Positions 16,534 through 24,235 of a stretch of 64,000 nucleotides of DNA are shown here, in pieces. The number at the start of each line of letters is the position of its first letter. Position 1 is the first letter of the stretch. The stretch is taken from contig NZ_JAAGLN010000003.1 in assembly GCF_010548145.1 (NCBI RefSeq), positions 1 to 64,000 on the forward strand, read 5' to 3'. The notes under the pieces are model-generated. The model ran no database searches. It was not told the DNA's origin and saw only the letters and a program-made list of their open reading frames with translations. The stretch is from Streptomyces sp. SID10853. GTDB lineage: Bacteria > Actinomycetota > Actinomycetes > Streptomycetales > Streptomycetaceae. Made by a program: the position numbers and the translations under genes.

Positions 16534-18066
16534 ATGACGACCGTAGTGTCCACCGATGCGCGCACCGGCGCGGTGACCCGGCTGGAAGTGACGGAGACCG
16601 GGGTGGGCGAGGTGGCATCGCTGACCGCCGCGGCGGCCCGCGCGCTGCCCTGGCTGGCCGAGCAGGGGCGGACGGGACGAGCCGCGCTGCTCGACGCCAT
16701 CGCGGACGGGCTGGAGGCCGACGCGGAGCGGATCACTGCCGCCGCCGACCGGGAGTCCGGCCTCGGGCTGCCCCGGCTGACCGGTGAACTGGCCAGAACC
16801 GCCTACCAGTTGCGGTTCCTGGGTGACGTCGTCAGGGACGGCGGGTATCTGGATGCCGTCATCGACCGACCGGTGGCGGAGACCCCGGCCGGCCCCCGCC
16901 CCGACCTGCGCCGGATGCTTGTCCCGCTCGGCCCGGTGGCGGTCTTCGGCGCGAGCAACTTCCCGCTGGCCTTCGGGGTGGCGGGTGGCGACACCGCGTC
17001 GGCACTGGCCGTGGGAGCCCCGGTCGTGGCCAAGGCGCATCCGGCGCACCCCGAGACCTGCCGGCTGGTGGGCGCGGTGATCGCCGCGGCGGTACGCGAA
17101 CGCGGCGGCCCCGCCGGTGTGTTCAGCCTGGTGTTCGGCCGGGACGAGGGAACCGCACTGGTCACCGACCCACGTATCACCGCGGTCGGGTTCACCGGCT
17201 CACTGCGCGGTGGCCGCGCCCTGTACGACCTGGCCTGCGCGCGTGAGACACCCGTACCGTTCTACGGGGAGCTGGGCGGGGTCAATCCGCTGGTCGTCAC
17301 AGCGGCTGCGGCCGCTGAACGCGGGCCGGAAATCGGCGGCGGACTGGCCGGCAGTGTGTTGCTGGGGCAGGGCCAGTTCTGCACCAAGCCCGGGCTGATC
17401 CTGTTGCCTGCGGGCGCGGACGGCACGGAGGCCGTCACGGCGCTCGCGGCGGCGGTACGGGCGGCGCGCCCCGGCCACCTGCTCACCGCGTCGATCGCGG
17501 CCGCCTTCGCCCGTGAGACGAAGGGCATCGGTGAACTGCCCGGGGTGACCGTACTGGCGGCGACCGAAGGCGCGGACGGCACGACGGGCGCGCTGGTGGT
17601 GGAGGCGGATCCGGAAGCGCTGCTGTCCGGTGGGTCCGAAGCCCTGCTCGCGGAGCACTTCGGGCCGTTTGCCGTGGTCGTCCGGTACGCCGACCAGGCG
17701 CAGCTGGCCGCCGTGCTGGCCGCTGTCCCGGCCGCGCTGACCGGGACGGTGCACGGCGCCACCGAGGCCACCGACCCGGACTTCGCGGCGGCATTCCGGA
17801 TGCTGGCGGCGCGGTCGGGCCGGGTCGTGGTGAACGGCTACCCCACCGGCGTCGCGGTGAGCTGGGCGATGCACCACGGAGGCGGCTACCCGGCGACCAC
17901 GGCTCCGGGCGAGACCTCGGTCGGCGCGGCGTCGGTACGCCGCTGGCTGCGGCCGGTGACCTTTCAGGACGCGCCACAGGCCCTGCTGCCTGCCGAACTC
18001 GCGGACGGGCCGGTGCCGGGGCTGCCCCGCCGCATCGACGGGGTGCTCACCATCGACGGGTGCTGA
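16534..18066 (+). CDS. NAD(P)-dependent aldehyde dehydrogenase, ketoglutarate-semialdehyde-dehydrogenase-like
   Basis: Aldehyde dehydrogenase superfamily, 510 residues. Seen are the N-terminal GPVAVFGASNFPLAFG cofactor segment, GFTGSLRGGRALYDLA, the catalytic Glu region GELGGVNPLVV and the catalytic Cys in GQGQFCTKPGL. The SLRGG/GQFCTKPG pattern resembles alpha-ketoglutaric semialdehyde dehydrogenases. As last gene of the hydantoin island it could oxidise an aldehyde released by a D-threonine-aldolase-type reaction, or handle a side-chain aldehyde. The start follows GGAGGGGAAG. The last codons and stop form part of a 17-bp tandem repeat. Confidence 0.9.
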   Translation: MTTVVSTDARTGAVTRLEVTETGVGEVASLTAAAARALPWLAEQGRTGRAALLDAIADGLEADAERITAAADRESGLGLPRLTGELARTAYQLRFLGDVVRDGGYLDAVIDRPVAETPAGPRPDLRRMLVPLGPVAVFGASNFPLAFGVAGGDTASALAVGAPVVAKAHPAHPETCRLVGAVIAAAVRERGGPAGVFSLVFGRDEGTALVTDPRITAVGFTGSLRGGRALYDLACARETPVPFYGELGGVNPLVVTAAAAAERGPEIGGGLAGSVLLGQGQFCTKPGLILLPAGADGTEAVTALAAAVRAARPGHLLTASIAAAFARETKGIGELPGVTVLAATEGADGTTGALVVEADPEALLSGGSEALLAEHFGPFAVVVRYADQAQLAAVLAAVPAALTGTVHGATEATDPDFAAAFRMLAARSGRVVVNGYPTGVAVSWAMHHGGGYPATTAPGETSVGAASVRRWLRPVTFQDAPQALLPAELADGPVPGLPRRIDGVLTIDGC

Positions 18067-18093
18067 CCATCGGTGGGAGCTGACCAGCGACGG
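18043..18093. repeat. 17-bp tandem repeat across the dehydrogenase stop codon
   Basis: Three copies: GTGCTCACCATCGACGG (18043-18059), GTGCTGACCATCGGTGG (18060-18076), GAGCTGACCAGCGACGG (18077-18093). The first copy encodes the end of the aldehyde dehydrogenase, the second contains its TGA stop, and the third is in the intergenic DNA. The repeat therefore looks like a duplication of the gene's terminal codons. Confidence 0.85.
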
Positions 18094-18167
18094 GGTGCTG
18101 CCCGTGTGGAATCCGGTGTTCTCCGAGGACATCGGGGGCCCGGACTCCGGCACCGGCCCTGCGGCGT

Positions 18168-19289
18168 TCAGAACGCCAGCCGGCTCCGTACGGTGGCTGC
18201 CAGCTCCCTGTCGGGCGGCAGGGGATGGTCCCGCAGCCCGGATTCAGCGACCTGGTCCAGGAGTCTGTCGAAGCCGAACAGGAACGACCTGTTTCCCAGG
18301 ACCCGGTCGAACTTCTCCGCATTGGCGATGGACGCGTCGAACAAATCCCCCGATGCGAGGTCGATCCGGGGGAACTCCGGATTGGCCTGGTCCTGCGAGA
18401 GCCATTCGATGTGGGTGTGCAGATGGCCCTGCCTGACGAATGACTCCATATAGGAATCGGACACATTCACTTCGGACTGTGTCGTATGTACGCGCACCCG
18501 CTCGTCCAACAGCTGGAGTACGTGGAGGTTCTTCAGAGCGAGGTGCGCGGAGTCCATCACCGGCCACGGCAGCCCCGAGTTCTTGATGAACGGCACCATG
18601 GAGAGGAACGCGATGTGATCGCACACGCACTCCTCGATGAGCGGGCTGGACGGTGTCAGCCCGTCCACGAATCCGCTCAGGTCGAAGAAGGAGGGGGTGT
18701 CGGCGGATCCCGCGGAGAACCTTCCTGCCCATTCCCGTACGACGTCGAGCGAGTCCTTGCTGCTCCAGCCCGGCCCGGCCTTTTCCCTCTCGTTGCGCAG
18801 CAGGATATGGCACACCTCGTGCGCGATGGTGAACAGCTCCTGCGCGAGCGCAAGGGTCCAGGTGGCCTTCGACGGCGCGGGGACGGGAGCGCAGCGGTCG
18901 CGCAGGATGTTCTGGGCGATGGAGATGTAGTACGCCGAGTCGAGATGGCCGGTGAGGTAGAGCCGGTGGCCCGTCAGCCGGTACAGACAGGCCAGGACCT
19001 GGTCGGGCTCCGCCTCGTTGAGCGCCAGGTTGGTCAGGGCGCTGAAGATCCGGCCGAGTTGCTGGTCGTAGACCACGTACTCCCCGGACGGGCTCACGAA
19101 GTGGGACGGCCGGGCGTGAAAGGAATCGACGACCACGAAGGGAGGCGCAGTGCTGTCCACCTGCAGCAGGTTTGCTTCTTCCTCCCAGAACAGATGGAAG
19201 TAGTTCTCGTAATTCTCCGACCAGGCGGGCAGCACCCTGTCGAAGCAGTCCGCCCCGTACAGGGTCTTCAGATAGGCGCTATCCATCAT
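18168..19289 (-). CDS. Putative zinc metallopeptidase-like protein of unknown role
   Basis: A 373-residue protein with a zincin-type motif: TIAHEVCHILL contains His157-Glu158-x-x-His161, and EECVCDHIAF (Glu220/Asp224) about 60 residues later could supply the third metal ligand. No signal peptide or membrane helix is evident, so it is probably cytosolic. Other recognisable domains are lacking. The ATG at 19289 lies inside the 3' end of the preceding small gene (11-nt overlap), so the two are surely co-translated. Seven residues before HEVCH are hydrophobic/helical as in minimal zincins. Function is unknown; a conflict or stress-response protease is one possibility. Confidence 0.8.
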   Translation of the reverse strand: MMDSAYLKTLYGADCFDRVLPAWSENYENYFHLFWEEEANLLQVDSTAPPFVVVDSFHARPSHFVSPSGEYVVYDQQLGRIFSALTNLALNEAEPDQVLACLYRLTGHRLYLTGHLDSAYYISIAQNILRDRCAPVPAPSKATWTLALAQELFTIAHEVCHILLRNEREKAGPGWSSKDSLDVVREWAGRFSAGSADTPSFFDLSGFVDGLTPSSPLIEECVCDHIAFLSMVPFIKNSGLPWPVMDSAHLALKNLHVLQLLDERVRVHTTQSEVNVSDSYMESFVRQGHLHTHIEWLSQDQANPEFPRIDLASGDLFDASIANAEKFDRVLGNRSFLFGFDRLLDQVAESGLRDHPLPPDRELAATVRSRLAF

Positions 19290-19620
19290 GGCCGGGCGCC
19301 CCTTCGGGGATCTCGGCGATTTTCCCCTGCACGCGGTCCAGGATCCGGTTCACTTCTTTCTCCGTGTAGCCGCTGAGTTCCAGGCCGTCGACCACGACTT
19401 TGGTCTCTTTCCGCTGATCGGCGCGTGAGCGGATCCACGTCCTGAAGTACGGGAAAGTGGCCACGCTCAGCGCGATGAGCATCTGGAGAGCCGCCTCGCC
19501 GTCGAACGGCCGCTGCTCCGTCCGTTCCCCAGCCGTGGTGATGCCGTGGGCAAGCACTTCGAGCTCGTCCGCGGCCTGCGGCTCATTGCTGTTGATGGCT
19601 ACAATGATGTGGATCGGCAT
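19279..19620 (-). CDS. Small protein with one hydrophobic helix, EACC1-like layout
   Basis: A 113-residue protein with two N-terminal strand-like segments (MPIHIIVAIN), a hydrophobic helix at about residues 44-60, a basic stretch WIRSRADQRKE, then a strand KVVVDGLEL and a terminal helix. This layout resembles the actinobacterial EACC1 (effector-associated constant component 1) proteins described next to diverse effectors in conflict systems; the resemblance is by eye only. GGAAGGG precedes the ATG. It overlaps the metallopeptidase-like gene by 11 nt. The 214-nt gap upstream (19621-19834) is its likely promoter region and shows no clear motif. Confidence 0.75.
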   Translation of the reverse strand: MPIHIIVAINSNEPQAADELEVLAHGITTAGERTEQRPFDGEAALQMLIALSVATFPYFRTWIRSRADQRKETKVVVDGLELSGYTEKEVNRILDRVQGKIAEIPEGAPGHDG

Positions 19621-19834
19621 GGATCCCTTCCGGGTGCGTTCGCGTCGGAGGTGACGTCAAGTCGGCGCCTGGGCAGGGTGGTTGGGCGCCGCAGCCAGAG
19701 TAGGCAGGTACGGGCCTCCGGGGCCGCGTCAGGCCGGGCCGTTCCCCCGCAGAGGTGAATCGGCGGCGAATTCGCGTGCGGGGCAAGGGCGGTGACCGAG
19801 CAGCGGAAAAGGGGGCGCCGCTTCGGCTCAGGGC

Positions 19835-22291
19835 TCAGCGGTCGAGTGTTCCGCGGCCGATGCCGGTGGTGCGGAGCGCGATGACGGAGAACGTCACGTA
19901 CAGCAGGGCCAGGCAGAGCGGGAAGACCCGGTCGCGGCCCAGGGAGTCGATTTCGTTGTGCAGGGACAACAGCGAGGTCGATGCCGCCACAGCGCCGATG
20001 AACGCCGGTCCGGCCATGGTGGCCCGCAGCCGGGCCGGTACCGCCTCCGCCAGGGCCGCCACCGCGCCGGGAAAGAGGACAGCGACCAGGACCGCATCGG
20101 CGCACCGCAGCACCATGGCCACCTGGTACGACGCAGGCGTGGTGAGGGACACGGCCACTTCCAGTGCGGCGAAGGCGCCGCCGCACACGGCGAGTACGAC
20201 GGGCCTTCGGCGGTCGGAGAGCCGTCCCAGCAGGGGAAACAGCAGGACCGCGAGCCCGGCGGGCAGCGAGGAGTGCCTGAGTTCTCCGGTGGAGGTGCGC
20301 ATGGTGGCGTCCAGCCCTGAGCTGACTGTCCATCCGGCTCCCAGGGCGAGGAACCCGACCAGGACCGACAGCCGCTGGTGGTGGCGGAACGGCTCGTAGA
20401 GTGCGCGCGGCGGCGCATCGGACTGCTCCGCGCTACGCGGCTCCCACAGCCTCCGCCGTAACGCCAGCCCCAACAGAGCCAGCACCACGGCGGCCACGGC
20501 CGGTGCATCCCGCAGACCGGTGCCCCGGGCTTCGGCTCCGGCGACGCCGGACAGCGCCTCCGCCGCGTACAGGCCGCCGAAGTACCAGCCGAACAGCGCG
20601 GCCCTTCGGCCGGGCGCCGCCGTCTCCGCCAACAGCGTCACGGTCACGCCGAGTTCACCCCCGACGGCCAGGGACATCAGTAATCCCGAGGGGATCAGGA
20701 CAACGAGCCCGGCCCCGGCCGTGAGCGGCAGAGCGGCGAGGGCGAGGAGCCCGGCCGTCAGCAGACCGGCCGGGCGACGACCCCAGCGGTCCGCGGCCGC
20801 GCCCGCGAGAACCGCACCCGACAACTGTGCGGGGATGCTCAGTTGCCACGGATATCCCGGCCCGTCTCCCGGCGCGGCGGGAGCGGCCGGGAGCAGCACG
20901 AGCATCAGCCCTTGCAGGGAACCGCACAGCAGGGCGGCCGCCAGTGCGCGCGCCCGCATCCGCCGGGTGGGCGACGATTCCTCGTCCGAGTGGAGCCCCA
21001 GCCGGGTGAGGACCGCGCGGAACCGCGTGTACAGCTGGAGCCTGATGTCCTCGCCGCCCCTGTCATGGAACCGGCCCGCGGTCTTCCTGAGATCCAGGGG
21101 GAGGAGGGAAGGCGTCCAGTCGTCGGCGAAGACCACCAGGGCCCGCAGGGGGTAGCCGTCGGCGTCCGTGCCCCGGCCCCGGCCCTCCGGCCCGGCCAGG
21201 TCGGGCAGGCGACGCCCTCCCGGCAGCAGGTGGTCGGCGACCTTGCGGAACTCGGCGTACTCCGCGGGGCTGGAGTAGACCAGCAGGACCAGTTCGGCCG
21301 GGTCCCGGCAGCACACCGCCTGTCCGAACTCCCAGAGCGTGCCGCGGGCCGGCCCGGTGCCCAGGACGACAAGCCGGGCCTGCCGCAGCAGAGCCAGGAC
21401 GGTCGGCTCCCAGTTGTTCCACGGCAGATAGACCCGGTCGGCACCGGGCGGCGGGAGCGCTTCCTCCGGGTGCCCGACCGCCAGCAGGCGACCGGCGTGC
21501 CGCACCGACCAGGACAGCAACTCCTCGACGGTCAGGGTCGATCCGGTCAGATTGAGATAGCGGGGCTTACGAGCGAGACCGACGGGATAGGACGCGATCG
21601 GATCGTCCTTCCCGAACGGGCGGAGATAGAGCACATACGGCTCGCCCAGGCAGGCGGACAGCGAGTCGGGGACACCCACCCGATGGCGCCGCCCGCGCCT
21701 CAGGAAGAACGGCGCGGCCGTCTGCGCACCGGCCGCGAGCAGCAGAAGCCCGGTCGCCTGCACCGCAGCCCCGACATCGGTGCCGAGACGGTACTGGGCC
21801 TGGAGCACCACCTGGGCCACCCGTCCGAGCCCCGCCGTGTACGCCGAGACCGCGAGGACATTCCACCCGACACCGGCGACGATGAGCGCTCTCCCCAGGA
21901 CCGGCCGCTGCCGGCGCCCCGGCCTCCCGAAGGCCGGGGTGTCACCGGCCGGGACAGCGAGGTCCGGCAGCTCGGGTGCGACGGGTGCGGGACCGGACGG
22001 GCGCACGACCGACATCACGTGACGGCGGTCGGCCCACCAGCCCACGTACCGCACGGCCAGGGCCACCGTCAGAGCACACACCGCGCCGAGTGCGGCGCGG
22101 GCCGGTAACGCCGCGGTGGCAGAGGTGGAGTCCAGGACCCTTCCGGTGCCGAGCGACCGTCGGGTGACCGGGTCGAGCAGCGGGGCGGTGACCGCGCCGA
22201 TGAAGATGTCCGTCACGCATACCACCCAGCAGCTCCACCGGATCAACCGCAGGACCACTCCGACGCCGAGCCACCCGGTCACAACCCCCAT
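19835..22291 (-). CDS. Fusion of a membrane-anchored unknown domain with an MFS transporter
   Basis: An 818-residue protein in three parts. Residues 1-200 hold about four hydrophobic segments. Residues 218-435 form a soluble domain with YLRPFGKDD, LTVEELLSWSVRHAGRLLAVG, RVYLPWNNWEPTVLALLRQARLVVLGTG and GTLWEFGQAV; similar LR(S/P)F-x-DD domains occur in many actinobacterial membrane proteins, and the alternating strand/helix order suggests a Rossmann-like or TIR-like fold. Residues about 445-818 are an MFS permease, with motif A in AAADRWGRRPAG and more than ten helices. The ATG at 22291 is chosen because the only upstream in-frame start, a TTG at 22366, lies inside the palindrome of the divergent tetR. 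The fusion is unusual; function is unknown. Confidence 0.82.
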   Translation of the reverse strand: MGVVTGWLGVGVVLRLIRWSCWVVCVTDIFIGAVTAPLLDPVTRRSLGTGRVLDSTSATAALPARAALGAVCALTVALAVRYVGWWADRRHVMSVVRPSGPAPVAPELPDLAVPAGDTPAFGRPGRRQRPVLGRALIVAGVGWNVLAVSAYTAGLGRVAQVVLQAQYRLGTDVGAAVQATGLLLLAAGAQTAAPFFLRRGRRHRVGVPDSLSACLGEPYVLYLRPFGKDDPIASYPVGLARKPRYLNLTGSTLTVEELLSWSVRHAGRLLAVGHPEEALPPPGADRVYLPWNNWEPTVLALLRQARLVVLGTGPARGTLWEFGQAVCCRDPAELVLLVYSSPAEYAEFRKVADHLLPGGRRLPDLAGPEGRGRGTDADGYPLRALVVFADDWTPSLLPLDLRKTAGRFHDRGGEDIRLQLYTRFRAVLTRLGLHSDEESSPTRRMRARALAAALLCGSLQGLMLVLLPAAPAAPGDGPGYPWQLSIPAQLSGAVLAGAAADRWGRRPAGLLTAGLLALAALPLTAGAGLVVLIPSGLLMSLAVGGELGVTVTLLAETAAPGRRAALFGWYFGGLYAAEALSGVAGAEARGTGLRDAPAVAAVVLALLGLALRRRLWEPRSAEQSDAPPRALYEPFRHHQRLSVLVGFLALGAGWTVSSGLDATMRTSTGELRHSSLPAGLAVLLFPLLGRLSDRRRPVVLAVCGGAFAALEVAVSLTTPASYQVAMVLRCADAVLVAVLFPGAVAALAEAVPARLRATMAGPAFIGAVAASTSLLSLHNEIDSLGRDRVFPLCLALLYVTFSVIALRTTGIGRGTLDR

Positions 22292-22356
22292 GGCTCCTCG
22301 ATACTCCGGGCACGGCACGACGTCCAGCCCCGGGGCGGGGGGAGGACAACGGCGAC

Positions 22357-22383
22357 CAATTTTCAATCACTGATTGAGAATTG
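22357..22383. promoter_or_regulatory. 27-bp palindromic operator, probable TetR site
   Basis: Left arm CAATTTTCAATCA, one central C, right arm TGATTGAGAATTG: an odd-centred palindrome with a single mismatched pair (position 6 of each arm). It lies 28 nt before the tetR ATG and 66 nt before the divergent MFS-fusion gene. The TCAATCA/TGATTGA core is typical of TetR-family sites, so self-repression and control of the downstream oxidoreductase are likely. Confidence 0.82.
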
Positions 22384-22410
22384 TCGTGAGCTGTGCTGTC
22401 ATGCGGTGCC

Positions 22411-23028
22411 ATGGCGACTGACACCACCCGGGCGCGACTGCTGGACGAAGCCGAACGGCTCTTCCTCGAACGGGGCTACGAGCTGGTCTCGATGCGCGCG
22501 GTCAACGCCGCCGCAGGCATGAATCCCGCCGCGGTCCACTACCACTTCGGCTCCAAGGAGGACCTGGTCGTGGCCCTGTTGCAGAGCCGTCTCGGTCCGC
22601 TGTGGGCCGACCGTCTCGCCGTCCTGACACGGCGCAGGGACGCCGGCTGGACCCCCGGCGCGGCCGAACTCGTCGACGTCGTCGTCCGCCCGCTGGCCGA
22701 ACTGGCCGCCCGCCCCGAAGGGCGCATGCTGCTCCACCTGCTGGCCCGCACGGTGCTCCGCGACCGCGACCTGCCGTTCGACGACCCGTGGTTCCGGCAC
22801 CAGCCCTATCGCGATCTGCTCGCCGCGGCCCGGCCTGACCTGCCGGCCCAACAGGTCGCCGACCGCTGGCGCCTCGCCTTCGATCTGCTGCTGCAGCTGT
22901 ACGGAGAGCCCGCGGCGAACGTCGCCGACCTCGGCGCGGCACAGCCCCCGCCGGTCACCACGGTGATCGCGTTCATCACCGCCGGCCTGGACGCCCCGTC
23001 GGCCGGTCCCGAACCTCACGAAGGGTGA
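22411..23028 (+). CDS. TetR-family transcriptional regulator
   Basis: Repressor-type regulator, 205 residues. The N-terminal helix-turn-helix is clear: RARLLDEAERLFLERGYELVSMRAVNAAAGM followed by NPAAVHYHFGSKEDLV. The C-terminal ligand domain is helical and non-specific. The ATG at 22411 is preferred over an upstream GTG at 22393 because the domain starts there. It overlaps or abuts the flavin oxidoreductase gene downstream and sits next to a 27-bp palindrome, so it probably represses its own operon in response to an electrophilic or enone-type ligand. Confidence 0.93.
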   Translation: MATDTTRARLLDEAERLFLERGYELVSMRAVNAAAGMNPAAVHYHFGSKEDLVVALLQSRLGPLWADRLAVLTRRRDAGWTPGAAELVDVVVRPLAELAARPEGRMLLHLLARTVLRDRDLPFDDPWFRHQPYRDLLAAARPDLPAQQVADRWRLAFDLLLQLYGEPAANVADLGAAQPPPVTTVIAFITAGLDAPSAGPEPHEG

Positions 23029-23033
23029 TCCCC

Positions 23034-24218
23034 ATGGCCAAGCCCCTTCCCCACCAGGCGCCGGACGTTCTCGCCCCGGCCGAGCTCGGTCCGCTCACGT
23101 TACGCAACCGGATCATCAAGGCGGCCACCTTCGAGGGCTGCACCCCCGACGCCCTGGTCACCGACGAGTTGATCGAGTACCACCGTCGGCCGGCCGCAGG
23201 CGGCGTCGGCATGACGACGGTCGCCTACTGCGCCGTGGCGCCTGAGGGGCGCACCGAACGTGGCCAGATCTGGATGCGGCCGGAAGCGATACCGGGGCTG
23301 CGGAGGCTGACCGACGCGGTCCACGCCGAAGGCGCGGCCGTCTCCGCCCAGATGGGCCACGCCGGACCGGTCGCCGACGCCAAGTCCACCGGGCTGCCCG
23401 CGCTGGCGCCCGGCCGCCTGTTCAATCCGCTCAGCATGCGGATGACCAGGCCCGCGACCCCGCACGACATCGACCGCGTGACCCGGGCCCACGCCGAGGC
23501 CGCGCGTATCGCCGTCGAGTCCGGCTTCGACGCCGTGGAGATCCACTTCGGCCACAACTACCTGGCCAGTTCCTTCCTCAGCCCGAAGATCAACCGGCGC
23601 AAGGACGATTACGGCGGCAGCCTCGACCACCGGGCCAGGGTGGCTTGGGGCATCGCACGGGCCGTACGCGACGAGGTCGGCGACCGGATCGCGATCACCG
23701 CCAAGCTCAACATGAAGGACGGCGTCCGCGGCGGCTTCGGCATCGAGGAGAGCATTCAGGTCGCCCGGCGGCTCCAGGACGACGGCTCTGTCGACGCGCT
23801 CCAGCTCACCGCGGGCAGCTCGCTGCTGAACCCGATGTACCTCTTCCGCGGCGACGCCCCGGTCAAGGAGTTCGCGGCGCAGTTCCCGCAGCCGCAGCGG
23901 CTGGGCATTCGGCTGGCCGGCAAACAGGTCCTGCGCGCCTACCCGTACCGGGAGGCGTACCTGCTGGAGTTCGCCCAGCGCTTCCGTGCCGCCCTCGACC
24001 TGCCGCTGATCCTGCTCGGCGGCATCACCCACCGGGAGACGATGGACCTGGCCATGGCCGAGGGCTTCCAGTTCGTCGCCATGGCCCGGGCCCTGCTGCG
24101 CGAGCCGGACCTGATCGCCCGGATCACGGCCGCCCCCGACACCGCCTCGCAGTGCACCCACTGCAACCTCTGCATGCCCACCATCTACACGGGTACGCAC
24201 TGCCCGTTGGTGCCCTGA
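23034..24218 (+). CDS. Old-yellow-enzyme-family NADH:flavin oxidoreductase
   Basis: FMN-binding TIM-barrel oxidoreductase, 394 residues. Seen are LGPLTLRNRIIKAATFEG, SAQMGHAGPVA, the active-site HFGHNYLASSFLSPKINRRKDDYGGS and, at the end, GGITHRETMDLAMAEGFQFVAMARALLREPDL. Near the C-terminus CTHCNLC plus a later Cys (10 residues on) looks like the iron-sulfur motif of 2,4-dienoyl-CoA reductases, although the protein stops there and lacks their second flavin domain. The ATG at 23034 is used; a GTG at 23025 overlapping the tetR stop is the alternative. Probably reduces activated alkenes. Confidence 0.9.
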   Translation: MAKPLPHQAPDVLAPAELGPLTLRNRIIKAATFEGCTPDALVTDELIEYHRRPAAGGVGMTTVAYCAVAPEGRTERGQIWMRPEAIPGLRRLTDAVHAEGAAVSAQMGHAGPVADAKSTGLPALAPGRLFNPLSMRMTRPATPHDIDRVTRAHAEAARIAVESGFDAVEIHFGHNYLASSFLSPKINRRKDDYGGSLDHRARVAWGIARAVRDEVGDRIAITAKLNMKDGVRGGFGIEESIQVARRLQDDGSVDALQLTAGSSLLNPMYLFRGDAPVKEFAAQFPQPQRLGIRLAGKQVLRAYPYREAYLLEFAQRFRAALDLPLILLGGITHRETMDLAMAEGFQFVAMARALLREPDLIARITAAPDTASQCTHCNLCMPTIYTGTHCPLVP

Positions 24219-24235
24219 CCCGGCTGCCTGTCGGG

